A stretch of DNA of 64,000 nucleotides from Utricularia gibba (GCA_002189035.1 NEEC01000013.1:1364001-1428000); one strand, 5' to 3'. Positions 1 to 16,449 are shown, counted from the first letter of the stretch. The notes: a model not told the origin generated them from the sequence alone. Translations and numbers: made by a program.

Positions 1-48
1 AATAATCTCAGTGAAGCAACGTAGAGTCAAATTTACTAGATTCCGCTC

Positions 49-881
<833 letters not shown>

Positions 882-919
882 CTCTACGTCCTCCGAATCT
901 GAACAAAGAATCGAAAGCT

Positions 920-1032
920 TTTCTAGGGTTTATACGCCGCCACACTGCTAGGGTTTTTTCATGTCACTGCTTGGCCCAGGAAAACGGCCCAGTCCAATTA
1001 AAATGAAAATCTCCATTGGATTGATGGGCTCA
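920..1032 (-). promoter_or_regulatory. RPL23 promoter: telo-boxes and site II elements
   Basis: Just upstream of the RPL23 start are two telo-boxes (AAACCCTA on minus) at 924-931 and 949-956. Two GGCCCA motifs at 973-978 and 986-991 and a TGGGCT near 1025 match site II elements (TGGGCY). This combination is the known signature of plant ribosomal protein and other growth-linked promoters, so it agrees with the gene it precedes. Activity is inferred. Confidence 0.75.
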
Positions 1033-1897
1033 ATATTTCCATTTGGAACAAACCAATGCTCGGAACTCCATAGCCATCTCAGGCCACCGGTCTCCGCCGC
1101 CCGGTTTCCCTCATCATCTGTTTGGGCCCGCTAAAAACCGCCGCCCGGATCTTTGGATTTCATGTTCTAAGGCAGTTGCAGCAGCCACAGGCTCTGTTAG
1201 GGAAAGCTGGTAACCTTCCAATTAAATATCATTTAAAAAAATGATCATTCAAATTTTATTTATTATATACTAACATCAAAATTTTACAATGATCATTTTT
1301 ATTACACACTAAAAACACGTCAATTTTATAATACACCCCAATTATGCCACGGCTCGGAGCAGCAGGTTATTTTAAGAGGTCACCAGCCTGAAGCTCGGTT
1401 GATGACGTCATAATTTTGCATGCTGATGCTATATTTATTCTTTTCGTAATTTTACTACACCAAAAAAAAAGGGAATAGAAGGGTAAAAACGTCCGTGCAG
1501 GAGTTGAACACACACCCCTCCGACTCAGTTAACCGGATGCTCCAACGTGCCTAAAGTCCACTCAGATTTGGTGTGGACCAGCAATCCACATGCCGCCTTT
1601 TTTACTGCGGTGACACGTCATTTCAAATGGAATTTACCTTTTGATTGCCCTATTTTAAAAAACCTATTAAATTCATTTTTTAAATTTGATCGTATATTTA
1701 GTTTGACCTATTCTATTTAATTATGTTACAAATATTTTAACAAATAAAAAATTATTATTTAATCAAATTAAATTCATTCTTAAATTTAGTAATGCCGCAT
1801 TGCACCCTCCACCAGAATTGTATTATTGATGCGTGCGGATCGGACACGCACCTGATGAAAGAAAAAAATAAGATAAATTCTAAAAATTCAATTACAT

Positions 1898-1992
1898 AAT
1901 TATTAGAACAAACAATCTCACATTGAAAAATAAAATTGAAATAATCAAGTATATAAAAGATTATGAATAATTATTTCAATGATAACTATTTA
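1898..1992. repeat. Dispersed repeat A, copy 1
   Basis: Contains AATCAAGTATATAAAA followed by ATTATGAAT, preceded by a block like TCACATTGAAAAATAAAA. Related blocks in the same order occur at about 32350-32490 and 63210-63340. The element is AT-rich and non-coding, and resembles degenerate transposon-end sequence, but no element class can be assigned from three fragments. Confidence 0.55.
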
Positions 1993-2599
1993 TATATGAA
2001 TTTAATTGGGGGAAAGAAGAACAAAAAGGCAGTTATCCATATAAATACAAAAATTCCAAAAAATAATAAAAAAACAAGCGTTGTGGTTGCTTTCCCCTCC
2101 TTGAACACCGAAAGAACAGTCAAAAGTGAGGGTGAAAGGCAACTCTAATTCTCAAACACTGCATTCAATGCACACACCCAATAATCAAATAAATATTCAT
2201 TAAAAATATTAAAAATATGAATCGTTTCCCTCTTTTTTTTTTTTTTGTGCGTGGATTGGGAGTCAATGAGTTAAATTTATTCTGTTGTTTTAGTATTTAA
2301 AACATGTATGGTATTTTTTAATTATTTATATTATTTCCATGAGGAAAAAAAAAGGGGGGAAATGTGATGAGCTGTCGGTTGGGGTGCACTGTGCAGTGGA
2401 AGCTAAATGCGGGCGGTCCAGGTGGACCACATAAGCTGATTCGTCAAGTCAACATCAACCGCTCCCCACGGTAAGCACTCGTGGGGTCCACTCCTTGTCG
2501 GCTTGTCTTCTCTTCCGCGTAAAGCCTGTTTTTGTCCCACTCGCTCCTCCCCCCCTTTAAAGAAGAAACCCCCTCCTACGCCACCCCCCTATACTCCTA

Positions 2600-2629
2600 T
2601 TACTATTATTATTATTATTATTATTATTT
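2600..2629. repeat. (TTA)n microsatellite
   Basis: Roughly ten uninterrupted ATT/TTA triplets in intergenic DNA. A simple sequence repeat, probably polymorphic. Confidence 0.85.
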
Positions 2630-2877
2630 CGAAATAAAAATAATTTCTATATAAATGTTTCAAAAATAATTTTATTCTAAAAAAATTTAAAATAAAACTA
2701 CGGATTTGTAATTTCTAATTTTTCAGAAATATTTCTATTTTCGAGAGATTATACCAATGTGGTATGAGTGGGAATTGGGGGTGGAAGATGGGGACATAAG
2801 GGCGGGAGGGGGGCGTAGGATGGGGACATGAAGGAGGAGAATGTATTAATGGATAGGAACATGTATTATACAAATTA

Positions 2878-2902
2878 CCCCCCGCCCCCGCCCCCGCCCC
2901 CT
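2878..2902 (-). other. Potential G-quadruplex tract
   Basis: The plus strand reads as C runs of five or six separated by single G bases. On minus this is four G runs with one-base loops, the strongest form of the G4 consensus. It lies about 1.4 kb upstream of the AUX/IAA start in otherwise AT-rich DNA. Confidence 0.6.
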
Positions 2903-3719
2903 CCTTTTTTACCTTTCACTATTCACCAACCGTAAATATCTCAGTTCAGTTGAGATGCCTCACGTGCCCCTCCCTTCTGATTTTGATTTTTCGGATTAAA
3001 AAATAATTAATTTTTTTAATGATAAAAAAAATTAAATCTCATTTGATAGTAATATACATAAATTATTGATTTGATGAGAAGTAATATTTGACACTATTGA
3101 TTAATTATTAAAATAATTTTCTAATTTGTTATGGATCACAATCTCTATATTAATAAATCCTTGGATTCAAAATACAATATTAAATTTCTTTTTCCAAAAA
3201 ATAATTTTCTCCAACTGTCAATCTTATTCAATCATTTTTTGTCAATAAATGTGTTATCAATCATAATTTTTGTTTAATTGATTATTATATGGCATAAAAC
3301 GGTGTTAAAAATGTAAAAGAAAATAAGAAGAGCAACAATAGAGTTCCTATTGTATTTAGTTAATTATAAATTCAATTACAAAATTTTATAAAGTGTTTCT
3401 TTATTTTTTTCTTATTTCTTAACACACATGGGGTATGTTATATAATTTGAAATCGTGTTTCAGATTATAGAAAAATAAAATTAGTATTGAAATTATGTAA
3501 ATATAATCAATTTTGAAATCATAAAACTATTTTTTAGGATAATATAAAACTATATTATGAAAATTTAAATTTTTGAAAAATATAAAAAATATATAATATA
3601 ATTTTTAACTAATATCATATTTAATTATTAAAACGGAGATTTAAAAATTCAATAATTTATAAAGTTATCATCATAACAAAAATTAATCTAAATTACTTCA
3701 CAAGAAGGGAGTCACATTA

Positions 3720-3960
3720 TATTAAGCTTCTTGAAAATTTTTGAAACATTTTTTTAATTTTCAAAATTATTTTTGAAAAGTAGAAATAAAAATTAAAAAT
3801 AATTAAATCATTAATTTTCTAAAAATAATTTTTATAATATAATTTTAAAAGTATTTTTGATAAAATTATTTTTATAATTAAAAATATTATATAATAAAAT
3901 TATTATTAATTCTAAAAATAAAAATAAATTTTAAAAATTTTACTAAATACAGTTTTAGCA
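3720..3960. repeat. Dispersed AT-rich repeat B, copy 1
   Basis: Shares long stretches such as AATTTTTGAAA, a TATTTTTGATAAAATTATTTTT block and a terminal AAAAATAAAAATAA block with 32515-32745, in the same order. The ends are partly complementary, as in small non-autonomous inverted-repeat elements. No target duplication was established. Confidence 0.5.
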
Positions 3961-4311
3961 TTTTGTAAGAAAGCAAGTATTGGATTTGGGAGAAGTGGAG
4001 AGGGGGAGGTGAAGGGGGACAGGACATTCATTTTCAAGAGTGACGGGAGGTGGTCACACGGTAAGAACAGAGGACAATTAGTTCATGTCGCCACAGTCAT
4101 GGCAAACTGGGGCCGGAATCCGACACCTTCATAAGACCCTCGCCTTCACTCATCTCCTTCCTTGCAACTTTCAATTCAGCAACCGCACAAACCCGACAAC
4201 AAGGGCCCGCTTCCCCCCATCCCATCCCGCCTTTTCCCTTTTTTTCCCCTTTCGGTCCGGTCATCCACTATTTCTATCTCGCTTGCCGGAGGAGGGTTCC
4301 TCCCTTCCTTC

Positions 4312-5549
4312 ATGTCGATCATGAATGATCATACGGTGGTGTCCTCTGAGGATTCCTCCTCCTACCCAGATGAGGAGGATGAGGAGTTTGGGTTGGAGCT
4401 GGGCCTTGGATTGAGTCTGGGTGCTGCGCACAGGATTCGTGATCGTTGTTCTGGGGAACGGCCATGTCAATTGACTCATCTTCATCGACGTCTTCATCCT
4501 CTTCTTCTTCTTTTTCGAGGACCAAAAGGCCTGCCGAGAGCGAGCCCGAGCGATCCTCACCCCCGCGCAGCGCCGCCGTCCGGTAATTTGTTTTCTCGTG
4601 CTTTTCTTTTTGTGGGATTTCTTGGTTCTTGGGAAAATCACCACTTTGGTGGCGATTTATACACAAATGCTAATCAGGAGTGGAGTTAAGTAACGTTGAA
4701 CCTTTCTTTGTTCATGTAGCAGGCAGGTTATCGGATGGCCTCCAGTCAGAACACACAGAATCAACTGTTTGGGGAGTCAAATGAAACAAGCAGCAGCTGA
4801 TGAATCTGCCATGGTTCAGAACTCCGATTTCAGCAGCAACCCAGTCGGCGCCAAGGATCAAAAGCCTCCCAAAACGTCCTTCTTTGTGAAGGTGAACATG
4901 GATGGGATTCCAATTGGGAGAAAGGTGGATTTGAATGCTCACTCCTGCTACCAGAATTTATCCCTCACGCTGGATAAAATGTTCACAGCCGCTGCTGAAG
5001 GTGGAGCTGGTTCAACCAGTAAGCAACTCTGTTGTATCTCGTTGATTCTTCCCCATGGATCCACCAAAATGGATGGATTACTTGTTTGAGATGAGGAGAT
5101 TATTCCCACAGTTCGATGAATATTGAATTCCTTCAGCAGGCTTTTTTTTTTTTGCTCTGACTGGTGATGACCACTTGTTTGGTTACCTTCTGATTCAGGA
5201 ATCAATGTGGATGGCAAGGATGTAATGGCTGGTCCATGCTTCTCATTAACTTACGAAGACAAGGAAGGAGACTGGATGCTTGTTGGTGACGTTCCATGGG
5301 AGTAAGCCCCTCTTCTTCCTCACTTAATCAATATTTCAAGCCCACAAGCCAAGTGGAAATCACACACACACACTAACAGTAACATCACACATGCAATATC
5401 AATGGCTATGCATCCAACACTCAGACTAGGTAGTCCTTCTCTTCGTGTTCCTAACTCTTGAACGTGTCATCATGCTCTTTTATAGGGTGTTTCTGAAATC
5501 AGTGAAGCGGCTTCGGATTAGGCGAGCAACGAAGCATAATCCCAAATGA
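4312..5549 (+). CDS. AUX/IAA auxin-response repressor, IAA11-like (apparent frameshift in exon 1)
   Basis: Nuclear short-lived repressor that binds ARF factors and is degraded through TIR1/AFB when auxin is present. Exons 4312-4582, 4723-5018, 5199-5301, 5486-5549. Domain I is [10 protein letters not shown] (EAR type); domain II has the degron core QVIGWPPVR; domain III begins [19 protein letters not shown]; domain IV includes [17 protein letters not shown] and the basic [10 protein letters not shown]. The SSEDSSS start, the serine-rich linker and the degron context are most like Arabidopsis IAA11. The frame carrying domain I does not join the frame carrying the serine-rich linker and domains II-IV. 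One base is missing between about 4443 and 4463, most simply in the GGGG at 4453-4456. As given, an ATG at 4464 would yield a protein lacking domain I. Consensus error is more likely than a true lesion. Confidence 0.9.
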
Positions 5550-6113
5550 TGCGAGAATGGTTTATTACCGGCAAACCGTTTTGACATCAGTGCTGCTGCT
5601 GCTGCTTTAGTGTGCTTCTGGTCATATCTTGCTAATGCATCGGCTCACAGATCTCTTCTCAGTAAGGTGTAGAAGGAGGGGCATTCTACCTATACAAGTG
5701 ATGTTGAGTTTTGGGGATGCAAAGCTCTGCAAACATGTTTCCCTGGTATGGGAAACAAAGGTTGTGTCAGGTTCATGTGTCTGTTGATTTCTTTTTCTAT
5801 TTGGCGGTATAGAGTTGGAAGAGCTTCTCATGTCTATTGAGAGCAGAGTGACAAGAAAATGGAACATTACTTGCAGGAAACACAAGAGAACTGCACAATG
5901 AATCCATGGTTGTGTGTAAAAACAACAGAGTCAAGTGCTGTACTGAATAATGCAAACTGAGTAAATCAGCGTAGATTTTGTGTCAAATGGCATCACAGTT
6001 CAGACTAATGTGCAAGCCATGCAATTACAACACTATGCAAAACTCAAAAGCCAATTGCTTACGCATGTACCAAATAGCCACAAGGCAAATAATACAAGGC
6101 GCTCACTCGGCTC

Positions 6114-8972
6114 TTATTTGCTAGGAGTGCCTCTATTTGAGGGTCCCCACACACGTATAGTCTTGTCATCGCTTGCTGAAGCCAACATTTGCAGACGTCT
6201 TGGGTTCCAGCTGACACAGTTCACCATCTTTTCATGGCCGGACAAAATCTCTATGGGAATCGAACTTTTTCGGTTCCATATGTAAACCTGTATATGAAAA
6301 TAGAGTAACTAAACTGGGTTGTCTGACATCCTAGTCCACCTAATACAATGGCCTAGGGATGAGGAAATACCTGGTTGTCTTCGCTGCCACTGGCAATGAA
6401 CATGCTGTTGTAGCCACCAAAGCAAGATCGTATGATATAATCCTTTTGCTTATGGCCCTCGTACTTCAGTGGTTTCGTCCATGTCCCAGCGACATCCCAT
6501 ACATGGATCTCTTGGCTGTTAAGGTTGACCAGCAGGTACATGCTATCTCCAGAGACTGAAAGGGAAGTTATAGAGCGATCTTCTGATATAACATGTTCAG
6601 CGTTCGTGGAGGTGTTCAGTATTCTTATTTCTTTTTCAGAGAAAACAGTGACAAGATTTCCTCCATCAGGTGTCACGGCGAGGTCCAGAACCTTTGGCAT
6701 GCGTACCCCCCTCCATGCTTTGATCTCGTTCCCTTCACAATCCCACATGTAGATGCCCTTCTTAGGATCCGAACTGCCGCATACCAGACGCCTGGAATCT
6801 GGAAACCAGGCACAAGAGCTGATAATGAAGTTATTGTCTCCAAATGTGTGCTTGCAAGAGCCTGTTTCAACATCCCAGAGTTTGAGAACTTCCATATACC
6901 CGCAGGTGAGCAACATGGTGTCATCTGGACTCCATGATACAAATGAGATGGGATTTTTGTGGCTACACAACATGTGTTTCACTGTTAATCTATCAACATC
7001 CTCCACCTGCTCAAAAATATAGCAAGCACAGTAAGAAACTTCCGACTATTAACACAATTAAAATAGATTTATGATGCTAAACCATTAATACTGAATGATG
7101 CTAAAGGATTAAAATAACCTCATCCACTGAAATGCTAGTTATGTTGCACGACTTCAAACACATTCAACATAGAGATTCGCCTTTGCATATCCCAAGGACA
7201 AAACTGGACCCCGTTAAAAACGCAAGCACACCAATCATTTTTGAACCGGAAATCAATGAAGTTAGTGCAGATGACACATTTTTAGAGAAATGTACATACG
7301 AACTAGTTGACTCTCATTAGACTACTCAAACCACTGGATAAGTCTGTCTGCCTCACCTGGTTTTGCAGTTGGAGTCACTCAAGCCATAAAAGAGGTTTAA
7401 GTTTCCAACTTCCCCAGGAAGCATTCTTAACAGGGTTTAAATTCCTGAACAAGGGGAAAGAAGGGGCAAAAAGGTGAGAAGCAGGACTATGTGAATAGAT
7501 TTGCCTACCTACTCTCCCCACATTTTTTTTGCAAGTAGTACAAGGTAGAATGAAGTCTTGAGGAAGAACTCCTAATATAGGCACTTTTTCCTTCATGCTA
7601 TTACATCTTCTAAAAAAGAACCTCATCACACTGTTACATTTCAACCATTCACAAGCTGAGTGACATAGACTTTCTGAAGAAACGAAGATCTCATGGAATC
7701 GGATATCACCCTTAGGGAACTTAGTATAAACCCTAATGTTTGAGGAAAATCAGAAATGATAAGATGAAAGAACCAATTCTGAGTGTGGATGAGACGCAAC
7801 ATATTGACATATATGCTGCAATTTGCTATCGCCAGATCATTCCTAGGTGAGAAAGACGAAGCCAGAAACAAGAAGAAAATCTACAACAACACCTAATAAA
7901 TTATCCACCTGAATCCGAGAAAACGCACTTAGAGACTGTCATCTACGAAACAAAAATGAATAATAATGCTGAGAAAGATTAAATCCTGCACTCGCCTCAC
8001 ATTTTCAGAAAATATATCGATCAGATTCCAGCCATCAGTTAGAAATATAAAGGAAATTATGACATAACTGTGAACAGGAAATGAACAAATCCATCCAGGA
8101 AGAGGTATGTTGTACGAAGGATTTAAAGATGTTAAAAGGAAGAGAAAACTCATCACCTTCCATATAATGGCACTACAATCTTTTGATGCTGATGCTAAAA
8201 ATTCTCCTCTGTTAGAAAACTGTACAAACCAGACTTCATCTTGATGAGCATTAAGAATCTGCTAAAGGAGGAAGCACAACATATGTAAGGATAAATATCC
8301 CAGAAGAGAAAATCTCGACAAAAGTCTATGAATCACCTGAATGGTTTCTGTAGGAAAATGCTCTCGGTTGCAGTGGTGATCCCAATACAGAGATATGTTG
8401 TCAGCTGAGCTGTGGTGCCTGCATCTATCAATTTGGCCACATATTGCCAGTTCAAGCAAAGACTCCAGCCTTCTCTCGGGTAAAGTAGCTGGTGGAGGCA
8501 AAAGTTTTTCCAGACTTGATATCAATTTGATTCTTAACTCATCAACTGCACAGTAATCTATACACCCAAGTCCAAAATCCCTGACTGAAAGTAGTTCATA
8601 CGCAAGCCTGTGAACTTTCTCTCTCCCAATCTTCAAAGCCCAAACCTTCTTCCGTAGTAGTTCTAAAGCCAGAAATGTGTTCCCATATTTCATGCATTCC
8701 AACAAGAATTGCTCAGAAGCTAAGAATACGGCAGAAGATCTTAACTCTTCAGACAAATCGTTAAGATTCACAAGTCTCATGATGCAATTATCCAGATTCC
8801 CATTTAAGATGTGTTTTTCCAGTAATTCAAAGTCCCTTGACTTGCATGGAATACACGCCTCTGATTCCAAACAGGCAGCTGAATCACTATAGCCCAAAGA
8901 ATACAAACATTGAACTATGATCCTTACAAACTCATTCCTCTTCATCCGGCCCGAAATTCCTATGTTCTCCAT
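6114..8972 (-). CDS. WDR26: WD repeat-containing protein 26 homolog (LisH-CTLH-WD40)
   Basis: Counterpart of animal WDR26 and yeast Gid7, a subunit of the CTLH/GID ubiquitin ligase; plant homologs also link to stress signalling. Exons 8972-8337, 8258-8157, 7006-6371, 6287-6114, all phase 0, giving 515 residues. The N-terminus has a LisH segment (FVRIIVQCLYSLGYSDSAA) followed by a CTLH segment (about residues 45-100). WD repeats start near residue 215 and include DEVWFVQFSNRGEFLASASKD, ISFVSWSPDD, ISSCAWFPDSRR, and a last repeat with MLASASDDKTIRVW. The CFGGYNSMFIASGSED stretch is characteristic of this family. The 1.15-kb intron between exons 2 and 3 is large for this window. The gene is convergent with AUX/IAA; less than 600 bp separates the two stop codons. 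Confidence 0.95.
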
Positions 8973-10599
8973 TTTCGACAGTCAAAGCTGCCAACACAAG
9001 ATGACAAAAAACTACGTCTAGTTCGCAGCCATTGTCCAACGCTTCGACAAATCATGACCAGGAGAAAAGCACCAACTATCTGCACATACATGCATAAAAA
9101 AAGTAACTCAAACCAAAAACATAGCTGAAAACAAAAATATAAACCCCACTTCTCACAAATCTTCATCTTCGTGAACGGGAAGCACAACATCACACTCGCA
9201 ATGCAGAAAACGATCGACTAACCAAAAAAACAACTCATGAAGATCACCATTGAAACAAAGGAAAAGTAAGCACATACGCATGAGAAAGAATCTGATCCCC
9301 TGTCCCCAAAAGCTGACTTCAGAGTGGTTGTTCGATCGAATGGCAGTGGCCTAGTGGCCGGAGGTTTTATTTCATAAATTAGGTCAGAGTTTGATTAGAA
9401 TGCACCCGACCCGAGTCCAATTAATTCAAAATAACCGGAAAAAGTATTTATGGGAATTGCTCTAAACAACGTCAGATCGACCGGAACCGCCGTTGATCAG
9501 AGAGAATTTCTCGATTAAATCAATATCTTTATTAAATTGAAAAGAAATTTAAAACAGTATCTTCTTTTTATGGCAGGAAAAATGTATTTAATAAGTTGGC
9601 CATATAAATTTATTAGGTTAACTACTAATTTTATTACAATTTTCAAATATTAAAATTTTAATAGTATTTATGAATCAAATCCGTTTAATTAGGGTTTGTT
9701 CTTTATTATGACTTTATTGAATTGATTCTATTTAATTTTTAAAAATTCTAATTTTTAGATGTTATGTAATGAAATCAAAAATTCATATTTTGTAATTAAT
9801 TTCAGAAATTATTAAATTTCTTGCATCAATATTTTAGAAATTAAATAAAAAATTAAGTAGAAAAATTATAGTATTTTTATCTATTTTAAAAATATATTTA
9901 CATCATAAAATTAAATTATACAATATATATTTATTTTATTAAATTTTATAATATATTCTTATATTATCCCACATAAAATTTTTACAATCTAAAATTAATT
10001 CTATTTACATAATCTTAAAACTGTGTATATTTAAAAAATAATGATTGGGGTTCTGGGGGTGTTTGAGGGGGCGCGTGAGAAGGACGCGGTTGACTAGACG
10101 GTGAGGAGACCCACTCCAAATGCCGCATGACAGTCTGCTTGGTGGCTCCGTCGCCATTAATGCCTTCCCCCACCACCCTTTCTCCATCTCACACTTCACT
10201 CTTTTTTGCATTCCTTTCTTTGATTCTCTCTCTCGAAAGTAGTTTTTCCCTTCCTCTTTCTGCTGTGTTGCTTCGCGAGATTCGGCGCCAGTAGCCTTGT
10301 GGTTCTCCTCGCCCATCGCGAGAATTGGCCCCAGATCTCGTGCTGTCTTACTGGGTTTCTGCATTGCGTGCTCCGGTTAGCTGCATTGCCGTTTTTCAGC
10401 TAGGGTTTTGTCGCTGCTCTTGATTTGTTGACATATCTGGGAAATATTGGGCGGGAAGCGATATGCCAGCTTTTATATTCTTGGGCGAGAAGAATGCAGC
10501 TCGTTGGCATGGAGGAAATTGTGTGTTGGATCTGGAAAGTGAACTATTGTGTTGCTGCTGCGGCTTGATTTGCCATGTTTCTTAACTGCATTGGGGAAA
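8973..10599. other. Divergent promoter region, WDR26 / ALE2-like
   Basis: Shared upstream region of two divergent genes. 8973-9350 probably holds the WDR26 5' leader, possibly with an intron. 9500-10020 is very AT-rich with no coding signal. 10030-10599 is more GC/CT-rich and is likely promoter plus 5' leader of the receptor kinase gene. Confidence 0.5.
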
Positions 10600-14028
<3,429 letters not shown>

Positions 14029-15062
14029 GGATTCGTCGGTGGGTTCCGAAGAAAGTGTACAGATGAGGAGGCCGAAGAAGAGCTGCCGCGCGCGCCGGCG
14101 GGAGGGCAGAAAGGGATGAGGAGAGTACGGTCATTGTACCTTTTCTTCTAATTTTTCTTTCAAATCTTACAATTTTTATTAATTTATCTAACGGACAAGG
14201 TGTATTCCCCGTGCCCCGGTAACCATCTTGTACATTGTCGCCGCCTTCTTTATTTAGTTCCAGTGCTTTTTTCTTTTTAATATTTTTTTTACCTTTTCGG
14301 TCAAGCGGCCGCCCTCTTGCCGGGCCCGGTATTATTATAATATTGGGGGTATTTTAGGCACTTCCCAATAAAAACCAATATAAAAATAAAATTTGAAATA
14401 AATTTAACATAAATTTAATGAATATGAAATGACCATAATAAAATAAAATGATAAAAATGATATCAAAGTCAAATAGAATAAATAATAAAAATGATTTGAT
14501 GATTTTATATATGATACTACCCGATTAAGAGATATCAACTTTTTAAAATTAATCATCTCGACACATCAATATTTTACATATAAGATGATTATTTTTCACA
14601 CTAACTTTTCACATTCATTTTCCCTATTACCATCATTAAAATGAGTGGGTCCCAGACAGGAGTGGTGACAAAAAAATGTTATTGTTTGATGAGGATAACT
14701 GGATAAAGATAATATTTCAATATTCAATGAGAATGAAAAAATTGATGTGGGAGATAACTACTACATCAAGTGATGTTAGTGAAACAAGTCATATCACAAG
14801 GTCATCTATTAGTGCTTTAAATTGAAAATGCAGGGTTTCTCTATTGACACATCCAACAAAGATAGTGTCAAAATGAGTAGAATTGAGCAAATAAATGGTC
14901 ATAATTCATATGATATTAGAGGAAAAAGAAAATAAATATGTCACATTTAGTATATTTGGATGAGAATGTGGATCAAGTGTTGAAAATCAAAATGGAATGA
15001 ATGTGGATCAATGAGTCACATGCTTCAGGCAACAAATTCATTGACACAAACAGTGTTTCAGT
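14029..15062. other. Intergenic region downstream of ALE2-like and psaE
   Basis: Convergent 3' ends. 14029-14330 is the GC-rich to CT-rich probable 3' end of the kinase gene. The remainder is AT-rich and holds no recognisable gene or repeat. Confidence 0.5.
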
Positions 15063-15622
15063 TCATGGAGCTGGAACCAGTTCAACTTCATCTAAACCGA
15101 AGTTGGTTGATGTCACATTTGCATAGTTTACCTTCTTGAACCTCACCACCACTGGGTATCGAGTGTTTGGATCCTGAAGCAACACAATCACACTCATGAA
15201 CACAAACTCACAGTGCTTTTCTTTTCAGTTTGATAGCATTTTACTTCACCTGATCAACTGCTACAACTGATCCAACCCCGTTGTACCAGTAGGAATCTTT
15301 CCTTAGAATTCTGACCTGAAACACCACAGTATGTTCTCTTGAGACTATGCTCTTATACATGGATCTTGAAGGTTATGCTTCCTGTGTGTTAGTTTACCTT
15401 TGAGCCTTTTGGGGGGCCTATTGGTGCCGCGTTACCCGCAGGCGGCGATTCCACGGTGTCTGGAGAGTCTGTTTCTTCTGGAGTCTCCTCGGTCGCCCTG
15501 ACGGCCATCCTCAAATTCCTGGTTTTCTGGGTAGCCATGGAGATGATGGTGAACTTGGAGTTGGAAGGAGCAGAGGCCATGGTTGGCGCAATTTTGAAGC
15601 CACATGTTGCTGCAGATGCCAT
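15063..15622 (-). CDS. PSAE: Photosystem I reaction centre subunit IV precursor (PsaE)
   Basis: Stromal-side subunit of photosystem I that helps dock ferredoxin and supports cyclic electron flow. Exons 15622-15398, 15315-15250, 15173-15063; 133 residues. A Ser/Ala/Thr-rich chloroplast transit peptide covers about residues 1-45, followed by an acidic Pro-rich linker. The conserved SH3-like core runs [62 protein letters not shown] at 15622 is chosen as start because nuclear psaE precursors begin this way; in-frame ATGs lie 14 codons further upstream and beyond, so a longer leader is possible. Expected to be light regulated; see the G-boxes upstream. Confidence 0.96.
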
Positions 15623-15793
15623 GTCTGCACTGAGGGAGAAGAGTTGCATTGCGTGGAAAATCAATGGGGATTGATTAGGTGTTTCTTCTTCTTCTTCTTA
15701 TTCTTCTTTTTTCTTCTTTTGAAATCTTGGAGTTGCAGTGAGGTTATCGCCTACAGGGAGTGCTTGCTCTTGATTCAACCACTAGGTATCTGA

Positions 15794-15821
15794 CACGTGG
15801 CCACCATATCGTGTCCACGTG
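15794..15821 (-). promoter_or_regulatory. Paired G-boxes upstream of psaE
   Basis: Two perfect CACGTG cores at 15794-15799 and 15816-15821, 22 bp apart (about two helical turns), 170-200 bp upstream of the psaE start codon. The second is the centre of the palindrome CCACGTGG. G-boxes bind bZIP factors such as HY5 and bHLH factors such as PIFs and are common in photosynthesis promoters. Function here is inferred. Confidence 0.65.
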
Positions 15822-16019
15822 GACAGTATCATATCACCATCCAACTTCTTATTAACTAACAAATGGTCTGATTATTTAACGGTAAGCGTGTTTTATTAGT
15901 CTTCAGATAATCGTTTTATTAAATGTGATTTGGCGCCAAATGTATTGCCTTCTCACCTCATGCAATTCATGTTTTTTTTTTCCCAGATGAATCTCTGACG
16001 ATTCTCCAGTAAAATTCAG

Positions 16020-16265
16020 GTGGAGAACCCAATTCGGAGAAGGAGATGACGATCGGGATGCCGATGACCCCCTTGAAAGGGTGGGCCTCTCTGGTACGCT
16101 TAAACGGCTGTCGTATGTCCTGATGGATGCTGGTTCTAGGGTGTTGTGTAATTGTGTAAGTTCTGCTGTTCAGAAGATGCGAGGAAGCGAAATAGATGAG
16201 ATTTTCCGGTCTCCAATTCCGATAATCCCTGAGGAGGTGAAGAATACTCGCCTCCAAGGGGCAGG
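16020..16265 (+). other. Orphan exon-like open block
   Basis: Preceded by an AATTCAG acceptor-like site and followed by GCAG/GTATTA, this block is open for about 80 codons (for example DDPLERVGLSGTLKRLSYVL and RSPIPIIPEEVKNTRLQGAG). A second block at about 16358-16441, between a TATTTCAG and a GAAG/GTAAAA site, is also open but not in matching phase. I do not recognise the protein. It may be a gene remnant or part of an uncharacterised transcript. Confidence 0.3.
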
Positions 16266-16449
16266 TATTATGTCGATTCAGTTTAAACACATTATAATTT
16301 GAGAGTCGATCTCTTCTTGTGCATCTGTGCCGAATACTTCTAGCATGCGTATTTCAGAAATCTAGGAAGAGAGTCAGCCATGGATATACTCATTTAGGGC
16401 CTAAACTTTGGAAAACTTCCAATATTCTTCATGTTAGTGAAGGTAAAAT

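Larger units (their letters stand above)
1040..4300. other. AT-rich intergenic region
   Basis: About 3.2 kb between divergent RPL23 and AUX/IAA. No convincing coding exon was found. It holds dispersed AT-rich repeats, a TTA microsatellite and a C-rich tract (listed separately). The last 300 bases before the AUX/IAA start are pyrimidine-rich and probably its 5' leader. Confidence 0.6.

Noticed and set aside
1497-1552. tRNA-like sequence on minus (TTCAACTCC loop)
   Set aside because: Only a T-arm-like piece is visible; acceptor and anticodon stems do not pair.
7132-8156. Open frames inside the large WDR26 intron (for example 7375-7644 and 7641-7871 on minus)
   Set aside because: No homology, and flanking exons join in phase without them.
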